Origin: Pinirhizobacter sp036499745
GTDB lineage: Bacteria; Pseudomonadota; Gammaproteobacteria; Xanthomonadales; Rhodanobacteraceae
Direction: 5' to 3'
Length of the DNA: 64,000 bases
Assembly (NCBI RefSeq): GCF_036499745.1
Contig: NZ_DASYDG010000048.1
Coordinates: 1 to 64,000, forward strand
Position 1 is the first letter of the stretch; the number at the start of each line of letters is the position of its first letter. Under the pieces are notes generated by a model. That model saw nothing but the letters and a program-made list of their open reading frames with translations. It ran no database searches and was not told the origin of the DNA. Positions 16,708 to 25,333 of the stretch are shown here, piece after piece. Both the position numbers and the translations under genes were made by a program.

Positions 16708-17646
16708 ATGGCTGAGAGCGAAGATCAATCGAAAGGTTCGACCGGCGCCAGTCGAGGCCCGTCGTTCCCATATATCGACTTGGAAGAAGCCGTAGGACGT
16801 GTGCGGAAGTTTTTTAAAAGCGAGGGCCGGGCACCGGTCCCTGTAAGTTCGGCGGTGAAGACGTGGGGCTATTCGGAAAAGAGCAGTGGCGGTCGACAAA
16901 CCGTAGCCACCCTGGTGCACTATGGACTGCTTAAAGACGAAGGTCTTGGGGAGTCACGACGCGTCTCGGTGAGCCAGCTTGCGCTGGATATCCTGCTGCA
17001 CGACGAGCAATCGAAAGATTGGATTGCGGCTCTTAGAAAAGCTGCCCTAACCCCTAAGTTGTTTGACGAACTGGCTACGAAATATGCCGCTGTAGGGTTG
17101 CCGTCTGATCACACGCTTAGGCACTATCTTGTATCTCAGAGAGATTTATCGTCGGGCGCGGCTGATTCAGTTGTCAAAAACCTGCGGGCATCGCTGGCCT
17201 TCGCTCGAATTGAAAGTTCAGGTAAAATTGAGACGGAAGTGGGCGTCAAAACGCCTTCTGCTGAAGAACTGGTCGAACGAAACCCTGAAGTCGGCGATTT
17301 GATTCAGTGGGAAAGCGGAGGAGTTTTGCAATTCGACACCGCGCGGCGAGTACGAGCCGTCCAAGTCTTAGACGAAGAAAGATGGGTGTTCGTTGAAGGT
17401 AGTACTACGGGAATTCCGATGACTGAAACCCTGGTGGAAGTCCGCGCAAAGAAGAGCGGAGCCGCACCGGAAATGCCATTGGTGGCGGAACCTCCGGTGG
17501 TCGCTGGGGAGCGCGAACTCCTTCGTGGACCCTTGTCTAAGGACACGGGCTACCGACTGCTTGTTCAAGGGGAGCTTGGCTCCAAGGAGCTGGGCAAATT
17601 GATTCGATTGCTTGAAGCCCAGCGCATGGTTCTCGACGACGAGTGA
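16708..17646 (+). CDS. Hypothetical protein with winged-helix-like N-terminus
   Basis: A 312-aa protein, ATG 16708. Residues ~22-90 (FPYIDLEEAVGRVRKFFKSE, then SSGGRQTVATLVHYGLLKDE) look like a helical/winged-helix module in which a 'ssGGrqtvatLxxyGLl' segment would be the recognition helix and wing; this recalls DUF5343-type proteins. The middle is mixed and the C-terminal 45 residues (LLRGPLSKDTGYRLLVQGEL...LGKLIRLLEAQ) form a compact unit. No membrane segments. Function unknown; a DNA-binding or mobile-element role is a guess from the N-terminus and the island setting. Confidence 0.6.
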   Translation: MAESEDQSKGSTGASRGPSFPYIDLEEAVGRVRKFFKSEGRAPVPVSSAVKTWGYSEKSSGGRQTVATLVHYGLLKDEGLGESRRVSVSQLALDILLHDEQSKDWIAALRKAALTPKLFDELATKYAAVGLPSDHTLRHYLVSQRDLSSGAADSVVKNLRASLAFARIESSGKIETEVGVKTPSAEELVERNPEVGDLIQWESGGVLQFDTARRVRAVQVLDEERWVFVEGSTTGIPMTETLVEVRAKKSGAAPEMPLVAEPPVVAGERELLRGPLSKDTGYRLLVQGELGSKELGKLIRLLEAQRMVLDDE

Positions 17647-18360
17647 TTGCAGCTACCTTGTCGCTAGATTGTTTCGGTGCACGCCTATTGCTGATCATTT
17701 TCACGCGCGATTTTATGCGTGGCCTAGAGTAAAGGCCCTACATCTCTCTTCGGCACCCGAAGTTGTGCTCGAACCAGCGCTCGCTTCGGCCGTCGCCAAG
17801 TTGAAACCGGGCCTCGTCTGCACCGCAATCGTACCGGTTTGCAGGGCAGTCAAAGTGCCAGTCGGCCAACCTCGCGTTCGTCCGCGCAATTACCCAATCA
17901 GTCGCAGCTAAGTTCAGCTCCTGACCGGGTAATAAACGCCATTGACCATAGTTTGTGCGTTTGTACCTATGCCATTCCGTCCAGTGGCTAAAACACCATA
18001 GATGGGCATGCCTATACGCCATAGCTAGTGAGCGGCGCAATTTTCAGCAAATTCATGAATATGCCGAGGTACAAGTGAGGATTCATCGTGGGTGGGTCAC
18101 TGAGTATGGCGATTGGATATCGACGCGATTGACCGTTGGAATCGCTAGCGCGGAGGTCCAAGTGTCGGTTGCCACACGGTCCGAGCAGATTTTTGTAACC
18201 TGATGACGGGCGCGGCTCCGCAGTTGGTAGCAGACGCTGTGTATCAACTGGCATGCTGCAATGGGCGTATTCTTAACGCCGCTTACCGTGATCTAAAGGC
18301 CGTGACCGTCAATTAACGTTAGATCTCAGATGCGTTCGAGACAGGGCTGGGGGGCACAAG
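17647..18360. other. Gene-free interval in the island
   Basis: A 714-base AT-richer stretch. Frames at 17738-18040 (minus) and 17955-18203 (plus) are open, but have no good RBS and no recognisable pattern. No repeats or clear terminator were seen. Confidence 0.45.
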
Positions 18361-19428
18361 CTGAAACTTTACTTTGACGAATCCGGCAACACCGGCCTGG
18401 ACCTCTTAAACGGCGAACAACCGGTCGCTGGGCTGGCCTCTACGTCGCTTACTGGTGAGCAAGCACAAGCGTTGCTGGCACCGTTGCTTCGATCGGGGCA
18501 ACGCGAGGCTAAGTATAGTCGTTTAAAAGGTACGGACCGAGGGCAACGGGCCTTACTTGACCTTTTTTCATCCGATCTCATTGCGCCGGCAACGACCAAG
18601 GCAGTCGTCGCTGATAAGCGCTACTACTTGGTGGTGCATCTGGTCGACAAGATAGTCGAGCCGACGCTGTATGAGCGCGGTATCGACCTCTATGCCGGCG
18701 ACGCGCACGTCAACATGGCTCACATGTTCTATTACGCCGGGCCACATATTTTCCCGAACGGGCGATGGATTCTTTTTTTGGCGGCGTTATTAGCCGCGCT
18801 ACGAAATCCTTCTCGAGCCGCATTCCAGCGCTACAATGACGTGCTTGACGAAGCTACAAGCCTGGCAGTAGGCGGTGAGTTTGGTTCCGAGGCGGCCGGC
18901 TTGTGGGCCACGCGGGGGCGGCTTGGCGAATTCATAACGGGCTATGACGATCTGTCCGTCTTCGATCCGATGCCTGATCTATTCATCATGCTCGTCAACT
19001 TCTGGATGGCGGACTCCGCAGGCATGTTCGAGGTGACGCACGATATTTCGAAGCCGCTCCGTCGCAATGAAGCCTTCCTGCGTCTGATGATGACGCCTCT
19101 GACGAGCCGCCGGATCGGCTACGGGGATCGAACAACGGAGCTGCCCCTTCGCATCTCCGAATTGACCTTCGCCGACTCTGCGCAGCTTCCGCAAATCCAG
19201 TTGGCGGACCTGATTGCCGGCGCGGCTGTGGACCTGACGAACGCCATCGCTGGTTACCGCGCTATGACCCGCTATCACGACGCTCTGCTAGCGGGTCCTT
19301 TCAATCGTCTAATCATTGGCGCTCTGCTGCCAAGCAAAGATATCACGCGTAAGAACGATCCGATGGAAGGACAAGTGAGCCTTGTCGACGGCTCCGTAGC
19401 TTTTTTTCGCGAAGCGAGGTCAACGTAG
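18361..19428 (+). CDS. DUF3800 family protein (apparent CTG start)
   Basis: 355 aa if it begins at CTG 18361, where the frame reads KLYFDESGNTG, the usual opening of DUF3800 proteins, six bases after GGGGGG (18349-18354). The first ATG, at 18472, would delete this Asp-Glu-Ser motif. The frame is closed by a stop at 18313 and has no ATG/GTG/TTG in between. The RNase H-like fold of the family is supported by DESGN near residue 6 and PQIQLADLIAGAAVD near 280 (second acidic set). DUF3800 proteins are common in mobile and defence islands and are thought to be nuclease-like. Confidence 0.75.
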   Translation: MKLYFDESGNTGLDLLNGEQPVAGLASTSLTGEQAQALLAPLLRSGQREAKYSRLKGTDRGQRALLDLFSSDLIAPATTKAVVADKRYYLVVHLVDKIVEPTLYERGIDLYAGDAHVNMAHMFYYAGPHIFPNGRWILFLAALLAALRNPSRAAFQRYNDVLDEATSLAVGGEFGSEAAGLWATRGRLGEFITGYDDLSVFDPMPDLFIMLVNFWMADSAGMFEVTHDISKPLRRNEAFLRLMMTPLTSRRIGYGDRTTELPLRISELTFADSAQLPQIQLADLIAGAAVDLTNAIAGYRAMTRYHDALLAGPFNRLIIGALLPSKDITRKNDPMEGQVSLVDGSVAFFREARST

Positions 19429-19759
19429 CTTCGGCACCCGCGGAGCCCGTCAGCTCTTCGTTCTTTACAACGCGACTTGGCCCCCACGGACGAAACGGTT
19501 CGCCGGGTCGACGAGCAAGCAATCGGTAACTTGTGCCAGGTTTCTATCGTAGTGCCAGGTGCGAGCTACCTACACCTATGTGAGCCACGTCTGCCCAACC
19601 CGATGCTGGCAAGTAGCTTCAGCCAGGAAATATCGCCCGGCCGTCGAGTAGCGCTCATTCCATGGCCATGCGGGCGACCTCGGGGCCATCATGGCGCGCA
19701 CCCTGGTGTCGTCCAGGCAGTCCCTTATGTGCATAATAGAAGCACAGAACGGGGGATGC
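19429..19759. other. Gene-free interval before the GTPase gene
   Basis: 331 bases with no convincing gene, terminator or repeat. The GTPase promoter should lie here, but no clear -35/-10 pair stood out. Confidence 0.4.
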
Positions 19760-20557
19760 ATGGACAAGCAATGGTGGGCGGACTACCGAAAGGGAATCAC
19801 CGCATCGACAAACTCGACAGGGGGAATTGTTGGGCTAGTAAGCCTTGGTATAACTGCAGCAAGCGCGGTGATTTCAATTCCTATTGTAACTATTGGCGGC
19901 ACGGTGTTTCTATGTGCATCGATTGTTTACGTGCTATCGACAGGATTACCTGAGAAAAAGCGCGACGCTTCGGATTGCTGTGGTGAGAAATTGGCATTGA
20001 GCGATCTCGATCGAATCAAGCTACCTGTCACCAGAGTGGCATTAATGGGCGCGTCCCGGGTCGGGAAAACCACGCTCATGGACAACTTGAACGCAAAAGT
20101 TCCGGATGGCTCGAGAACGGATAGTCCCTATGCGATGATCGTTCAGCTCCCAGGCGCGTCAAAGAAATACATTGCAATCCTTGATGCCGCCGGACAACAG
20201 TTTTCTCAGCAGTTTCAGATCACCGATAGTGCAAACGCCCTTCTTATATTTGTTGATCATGCCGACAGCAACACCGAATCGATGAAGCCCGAAAGGCTAA
20301 TTGAACATTCTCAATTTCTTGAGCAACTGCGGCGGCATATAGTAAACAAAGGCCTGAGATCTCTGCGTGTACATATTCTCTTTAACAAGAAAGACCTTTG
20401 GAATAGCGGCCCTGATGCAGTCGATCTTCAATCCTGGTTTAGCGAGCAGATTAAGCTCTGGGACAACCTAACTAACAAGCCTGTCACAGCTAGTATTTTC
20501 AGTAACTGGAATACGCTCGATCAAACCCTGCTCACAAATACAATCTCCGGCTGGTAA
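19760..20557 (+). CDS. Membrane-anchored small GTPase-like protein
   Basis: A 265-aa protein from ATG 19760 with GGGGGA directly upstream. Residues ~17-60 form two adjacent hydrophobic helices (GGIVGLVSLGITAASAVISI and VTIGGTVFLCASIVYVLS). From ~85 follows a Ras/Arf-like G domain: GASRVGKTT (G1) near 97, DAAGQQF (G3, DxxGQ) near 141 and NKKDLW (G4) near 209. The G3 Gln suggests a regulated, hydrolysing switch. No helicase, kinase or known immunity domain. The gene is followed after 5 bases by a second membrane protein, with no terminator, so the two are one operon. AT-richer than the core. Function unknown. Confidence 0.75.
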   Translation: MDKQWWADYRKGITASTNSTGGIVGLVSLGITAASAVISIPIVTIGGTVFLCASIVYVLSTGLPEKKRDASDCCGEKLALSDLDRIKLPVTRVALMGASRVGKTTLMDNLNAKVPDGSRTDSPYAMIVQLPGASKKYIAILDAAGQQFSQQFQITDSANALLIFVDHADSNTESMKPERLIEHSQFLEQLRRHIVNKGLRSLRVHILFNKKDLWNSGPDAVDLQSWFSEQIKLWDNLTNKPVTASIFSNWNTLDQTLLTNTISGW

Positions 20558-20562
20558 ATGTC

Positions 20563-21192
20563 ATGAGCAAATTCGACTCTCACAATCCGCCCAGTCCCTA
20601 TCACCCTGAGATGAGGCCGGAGCAAACAGAGGAGGTTACTGTGCTGAACTCGCCGGTATCTTTTGCCTTAATGGGCCCGATCGGGCCTCATCGAGGGGTC
20701 CTTGTGAGATCTAATGACTTAAATTTAGATCTCATTGGACTCGACCACGGTATATATGAAGCCAGTCATATCGCTGAGCATCGGCGGAATGTTTCATATC
20801 TTCAGATACTCCGAAGCGTCAGAAAGGAGACACGAGCAATGAAGGCGTACATTGTGCGCTCAACGCCAATAATTCATATAGCTTCTGAATCGACTATCGA
20901 CCCTCGTGCATCCTATGTCAGTTTGGTTTGGCGCGGACTTTCGTCCCCTTCAGATATGTATGACGTGCAGCGAGCTCTCGACCTAGTTGCGCTTGATCTC
21001 TACGGTGCTTTGCGCAGCTCCAGCAAGCAGGCCGTCGAATGGCAGATCGCCCCGTTAATATCGCTCTGCAAAGAAGCTACCGATCGGAGACTGAGGCGAA
21101 TAGATTCGCTACGGGCGAGTGTAATTCTCACAATGGTAGCGTATGCCGTCTTTCTCGTATCGGGCGCTGCTTACTTACTTTTAAAGAGGTGA
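20563..21192 (+). CDS. Tail-anchored partner of the GTPase, unknown function
   Basis: A 209-aa protein, ATG 20563, 5 bases after the GTPase stop. The N-terminal ~180 residues are soluble, with no recognised domain (notable: FALMGPIGPHRGVLVRSND, a possible beta-sandwich or roadblock/longin-like start, uncertain). Residues ~184-206 are one hydrophobic helix followed by LLKR, a C-terminal tail anchor. Topology would place the bulk in the cytoplasm beside the GTPase. It may be an effector or regulator (GAP/GEF-like) of the GTPase; this is inference from gene order only. Confidence 0.6.
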   Translation: MSKFDSHNPPSPYHPEMRPEQTEEVTVLNSPVSFALMGPIGPHRGVLVRSNDLNLDLIGLDHGIYEASHIAEHRRNVSYLQILRSVRKETRAMKAYIVRSTPIIHIASESTIDPRASYVSLVWRGLSSPSDMYDVQRALDLVALDLYGALRSSSKQAVEWQIAPLISLCKEATDRRLRRIDSLRASVILTMVAYAVFLVSGAAYLLLKR

Positions 21193-21427
21193 TGATTCTT
21201 AGATGCCCCGGCCGCACGGTAGTGCCCCTAAGCACGTGCAGCGATCACGAGGTGGTCAGCAGCACCAAGCTGCTCATAATCACTCATTGTGTAGGAAAGC
21301 ACCTACAGCTTTAGGCAGATAAAACGAGGGAGCGAAAAGCGCAGAATTCGCCATGGCGGGTGCACGACGGGGAGGCTCGGACCCACTACCGGGGAATCTG
21401 TCCAGAGCAACGCGGCGAACTCGCCGC

Positions 21428-21855
21428 TTATTCTTCGCGCAACGGCTTCAGCACCGCATCCAATTCAGCCAGAAGATACGTCAGAAGATCTTCGTGACCC
21501 CGGCTAGCTGTGCGTCCGCGTCCCGCAAAGCCACTTCCAAATTCATGGCCGCCTTGCCCAAAGCTGCGTTGTTCTCAGCCCAAGCGATGGTCCCCACCTG
21601 GTGGGCGCGGAACTGCGCCTCCGTGAAGTCGCCCTCCGTCACTGAACGGACGAGGTTGACGCCACCGCCCTGGACGTCTCGCAAAAGTTCCTGCAATCCA
21701 TACCGGCGGCCAATTTCAAGCCCGCTTTTTCCGTCGTCCTCGTATGTACGGACCACGTCCATACCGTGCTCGGCTGCGTACAGACGAATGGCTGCGGCCT
21801 GGTTCGCCGTAGAGTATTTTTGGTGGTCCGTGGACATACGCACATATTCGGCCAC
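21428..21855 (-). pseudogene. Truncated serine recombinase with unrelated, frameshifted tail
   Basis: Residues 1-70 from ATG 21855 (YVRMSTDHQKYSTANQ, then YEDDGKSGLEI and LLRDVQGGGVN) are the N-terminus of a large serine recombinase with the catalytic Ser. The protein then departs from the family (SVTEGDFTEAQFRAHQ...) and stops at 21481. In another frame the sequence continues sensibly as HEDLLTYLLAELDAVLKPL to a TAA at 21428-21430, so a frameshift lies near 21493. The catalytic domain is incomplete and the DNA-binding domain absent: a dead mobile-element fragment fused to a remnant of another gene. Confidence 0.7.
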
Positions 21856-22424
21856 TTTAATAGGGCCAGCTGGCGCAGAGGTTTGAATTAAGATGCGGTG
21901 CTATAGGCACCTCGACTACAAAGTAATCCCCCAGAATGAGGACCGTACTCTTAGTCGCATTCGGTGCTGTGACGCAGTACGCAAATGGAGCCGTCTAGTC
22001 AATGGCGCCTCCAGTACGTAGCGGAAACCGACGTCGCCCGGGGGACGGCCATTGCGCCAACGATTCATTGTTAGGCCCGCACTACGGCAGCGAAACGCGC
22101 CATGGATTGGTGTTCGGCAAATGGCCTAGCAAGTTTTACCGGACTCCGCCACTGCTGCCTTGTACTACAGCTTGCCGACGACGAGCTTCCCGAGACGAAA
22201 CACAGATCATGGAAAAGGAGTGAGCCCTGTCCATCCATTTCTATGAGGTAGCGTCGAGGCGCGGAGCACGAAAAGCAGCCGACACAGCGCGCGCACTCTG
22301 ACGAACTCGATGTCAACTTGAGCGACTCGAGGCGCCCATGTCACCGCCTGGCACGCCCGATGACATACTAGGGACGCAGTAAACAGAAAACACCTTGATA
22401 GACAAGGGATTTTCGGAGGACTTC

Positions 22425-22447
22425 TGACGGAGAGGTGGGATTCGAAC
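22425..22447 (-). other. tRNA-Ser 3'-end remnant (putative att site)
   Basis: On the minus strand GTTCGAATCCCACCTCTCCG followed by TCA reads as the T-loop, 3' T-stem and acceptor strand of a serine tRNA. The preceding bases do not form the 5' T-stem, so no tRNA is present. A lone tRNA 3' end is what integration into a tRNA gene leaves at the far side of an island. Confidence 0.6.
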
Positions 22448-22706
22448 GCGCTGTGGCTACACGTACGCCTGACTTCAGTCCTGCCAGCGGTGGACAGTCA
22501 TGATGGGCGTCGGTCAAGGTTTGGCGAAGCCGGCCAAACTATTGTGGATGGCGCACCACATTCGGTCAGACGACCGGCCAGGGTGAACCCAAGGGGTCGA
22601 ATCGAACGGATTTCGCCGGTGTCGGCCCAAAGTAGTCGTCGAGTGTGCTTCTCTTGGCCCGGATCCGGCAAATTCGCGGGCTTCTGGACATGCCAAATCT
22701 AGAATC

Positions 22707-22738
22707 CCCATAGTTTCAGCGAGTGCTGAAACTATGGG
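22707..22738. repeat. Perfect 14-bp inverted repeat
   Basis: CCCATAGTTTCAGC, a gagt loop and GCTGAAACTATGGG. There is no T-run on either side, so it is not a standard terminator. It may be a recombination site, a cruciform or an RNA hairpin. Confidence 0.75.
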
Positions 22739-22934
22739 CCTCCGGGCACGACTATGGTGTGCGAAGCCTCCTTTGCAGGCGATCGTGCAGACCTCTGATA
22801 ACTTAACCCCCCGATTTAGCATCAGTAACGCTTCCGCGGTCGCCATAGTTGGGCTATAGCACTCCGACCGTGCTGTTTTGGCTACCAGCAGCGGCCACGA
22901 AATAACTTCCCAACCCTCTCCAAAATCCCTACAT

Positions 22935-22953
22935 TGGTGCAATGCACGCACCA
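22935..22953 (+). promoter_or_regulatory. Inverted repeat around the ntrB start codon
   Basis: TGGTGC (22935-22940) and GCACCA (22948-22953) flank the ATG at 22942, which would sit in the 7-nt loop of an mRNA hairpin. It may tune translation, or as DNA be a GGTGC/GCACC-type operator. Confidence 0.35.
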
Positions 22954-23952
22954 CCAGCGACCGAAATCGCCACCCTCATCAGCACCGGCCTGGCGGTCGT
23001 GGACCCCAGCCTCGCCGTCCGCTGGCTCAATCCCGCCATGGGCGAATGGCTCGGTGTAGGTACCCGTAGTGCCCTTGGCCAGAGGCTCGACGCCTTCGTC
23101 CGCGAACCCGCCCTGGCCCAACTGGCCGAGCGAGCCATGGCCGAGCGACAGGTGCTCCAGCTTCGCGGCGCCCATGTCGTGTTGGCCCGCGGCCGCCCGG
23201 TCACCGCCGACATCGCCCTTCAGCCGCTGGCAGAGGGCACCGTCCTTATAGAGGTGCACCCCCTGATCGGCGACATCGCCGAGCCGACGCCGCTGTCAGC
23301 CACCTTGCGGGGCTTCGCCCACGAGGTGAAGAACCCTCTGGCTGGTCTACGGGGAGCCGCACAGCTTTTGCAACGCCGCGTGGCCGAAGCAGACTTGAAG
23401 AACCTCGCTTCGCTGGTGATAGCTGAAGCGGACCGCCTATCCGCCCTGGCCGACCGCCTTCTACGCCACGGCGGCGTAGCCCGCGTCGCACCGGTAAACA
23501 TCCACGAACTGCTCGAGCGGCTCGAAGTGCTGGTCACCTCCGAACCGTCCTCGCCGCGCATCCGCCACGACTACGACCCCAGCCTTCCCGATTCCTCCGG
23601 CGACTCCGATCGCCTGCTCCAGGTGTTGCTGAACCTGGCGCGCAACGCAGTGGAAGCAGGTGCCACCACGCTCATCTTCCGCACACGCGTCGAACATGGC
23701 GTACGCCTGGGCGAACCGCACGCACGCAGCGCCTTGCGCATCGACGTGATCGACGACGGCCGCGGCGTACCCGACGCACTACGCGACAACCTGTTTCAGC
23801 CGCTGGTATCCGGTCGCCCCGAGGGCACGGGCCTGGGGCTTGCGCTATCGCGCGAGATCGCTCGCGAGCATGGCGGCGAATTGCGCTTCGCCAGCGAACC
23901 TGGCGATACCGTGTTTTCCCTTTTTCTTCCGATGGAGAAGCCGCATGGCTGA
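22942..23952 (+). CDS. ntrB: Nitrogen regulation sensor kinase NtrB
   Basis: A 336-aa cytoplasmic histidine kinase. A PAS domain fills residues ~5-110, the HisKA box is FAHEVKNPLAGLRGAAQLL (phospho-His near 128), and the ATPase has N (NLARNAVEAG), G1 (VIDDGRGVP) and G2 (GTGLGLALS) boxes. The length and PAS-HisKA-HATPase order without a membrane span are those of NtrB/GlnL, which senses nitrogen through PII protein and phosphorylates NtrC. Its stop overlaps the ntrC start by 8 bases. glnA and glnK are not in the window. Confidence 0.92.
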   Translation: MHAPPATEIATLISTGLAVVDPSLAVRWLNPAMGEWLGVGTRSALGQRLDAFVREPALAQLAERAMAERQVLQLRGAHVVLARGRPVTADIALQPLAEGTVLIEVHPLIGDIAEPTPLSATLRGFAHEVKNPLAGLRGAAQLLQRRVAEADLKNLASLVIAEADRLSALADRLLRHGGVARVAPVNIHELLERLEVLVTSEPSSPRIRHDYDPSLPDSSGDSDRLLQVLLNLARNAVEAGATTLIFRTRVEHGVRLGEPHARSALRIDVIDDGRGVPDALRDNLFQPLVSGRPEGTGLGLALSREIAREHGGELRFASEPGDTVFSLFLPMEKPHG

Positions 23953-25333
23953 TGTATGGATCGCCGATGACGACCGCGGCGTCCGTTTCGTGCTGGCCGA
24001 GGCCCTGCGCGATGCCGGCCATACGGTGCGCGAGTTTGGTGACGCGAGCGCACTGCGCGACGCCCTTGCCGACGGCAAGCCCGCGCTCATTCTTACCGAC
24101 GTACGCATGCCGGGCGAAGACGGCCTTAGCTTGCTGGCGGATCTCCACACCCGCGCCGTGGCACCGGTGATCGTGATGAGCGCCTTTACCGATGTCGCCA
24201 CCACCGCCGCGGCGTACCGCGCGGGCGCCGCCGATTACGTCGCCAAGCCGTTCGACCTGGACCAGGCGGTGGAGGCGGTGGAGCGCGCCCTGGCTGCGGC
24301 CACCCCCAGTGAAGCGGTGGCACCGACCACCGTGGCGGCGCATGCGCTGCTGGGTGAGAGCGTGGCCATGCGTGAGGTGTTCCGCCTGATCGGCCGTATC
24401 GCCGCCAGCGATCTCAACGTGTTGATCACCGGTGAAACCGGCACCGGTAAGGAGTTGGTAGCCCGTGCGTTGCACGATGAAAGCGCGCGCCGCAACAAGC
24501 CGTTCGTGGCCCTGAATACCGCAGCCATTCCTTCGGAGTTGCTTGAAAGCGAACTCTTCGGCCATGAAGCGGGCGCCTTTACCGGCGCGGCACGCCGGCA
24601 TGCCGGCCGCTTCGAACAAGCCGAAGGCGGTACGCTTTTCCTCGACGAAATCGGCGACATGCCGCTGGCCCTGCAAACTCGCCTGCTGCGCGTGCTGGCA
24701 GGGGGTGAGTTCTATCGCGTAGGCGGCCGTGAGCTGATCCGCGGCAATGTACGCATCGTGGCGGCCACGCATCAGGATCTGGATGCGCGAGTGGCCTCCG
24801 GGCATTTCCGTGCCGACCTCAAGCACCGCGTGGATGTGGTGCGCATCGAACTTCCCGCGCTGCGCCAGCGTCGCGCGGATATTCCGCTGCTGGCGAAGCA
24901 TTTCCTCGGCACAGCGGCCAACGAATTCAAGCTGCCGCCCAAGCGACTGTCGCGTGCGGCGCAAAAAATCATGGAGCAACGCGACTTCCCAGGTAACGTA
25001 CGCGAGCTTGAAAACCTCTGCCGGCGACTGGCCGTGGTGGCACCAGGCAGCGAGATTCTTCCGGCGGACCTCGGCGCCGCCGGCGATCGCGATGCCTCGC
25101 CCAGCGACTGGACCGACGCCCTGCGCCGCTGGGCGGAAGCGGCGCTGTTGCATAATGAGCCGGAGATCCATGCCCGCGCCCGCGCGGCGTTGGACAAGAC
25201 GCTGTTGCAGGCCGCGTTGGTTAGCAACGGCGGTCATCGCCAGCAGGCCGCGGCCTCGCTTGGTGTGGGCCGCAATACCCTCACCCGCAAACTCGGTGCG
25301 TCCCGTGCGCGCCGCCCGAAGGACGCATCATGA
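23945..25333 (+). CDS. ntrC: Nitrogen regulation sigma-54 activator NtrC
   Basis: A 462-aa response regulator from ATG 23945. Receiver domain: DDD near residue 9 and the phospho-Asp in LTDVRMPG near 52, with Lys in YVAKPFD. The AAA+ sigma-54 domain has Walker A GETGTGKE near 163, GAFTGA near 210 for sigma-54 contact, and Walker B LFLDEIGD near 235. A Fis-type HTH closes the protein (RQQAAASLGVGRNTLTRKL). Phosphorylated NtrC turns on nitrogen-assimilation genes. The stop overlaps the next gene (ATGA). Confidence 0.95.
   Translation: MADVWIADDDRGVRFVLAEALRDAGHTVREFGDASALRDALADGKPALILTDVRMPGEDGLSLLADLHTRAVAPVIVMSAFTDVATTAAAYRAGAADYVAKPFDLDQAVEAVERALAAATPSEAVAPTTVAAHALLGESVAMREVFRLIGRIAASDLNVLITGETGTGKELVARALHDESARRNKPFVALNTAAIPSELLESELFGHEAGAFTGAARRHAGRFEQAEGGTLFLDEIGDMPLALQTRLLRVLAGGEFYRVGGRELIRGNVRIVAATHQDLDARVASGHFRADLKHRVDVVRIELPALRQRRADIPLLAKHFLGTAANEFKLPPKRLSRAAQKIMEQRDFPGNVRELENLCRRLAVVAPGSEILPADLGAAGDRDASPSDWTDALRRWAEAALLHNEPEIHARARAALDKTLLQAALVSNGGHRQQAAASLGVGRNTLTRKLGASRARRPKDAS

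Larger units (their letters stand above)
21856..22941. other. Gene-poor end of the island
   Basis: 1.1 kb without a gene I can support. It holds a tRNA-Ser 3'-end remnant (22425-22447) and a perfect 14-bp inverted repeat (22707-22738). A minus-strand frame at 22514-22954 is open but has no family pattern and runs across both the repeat and the ntrB start. Confidence 0.5.

Noticed and set aside
22425..22447. Intact tRNA-Ser gene
   Set aside because: Only the 3' end is present; the 5' T-stem, anticodon arm and acceptor 5' strand are missing.
22514..22954. Minus-strand frame of 146 codons before ntrB
   Set aside because: It runs across the palindrome, the ntrB start and the tRNA-side region and has no family pattern.
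23672..25237. Long minus-strand frame opposite ntrB/ntrC
   Set aside because: Shadow of the strong codon bias in ntrC; low-complexity His/Arg/Gln-rich product.
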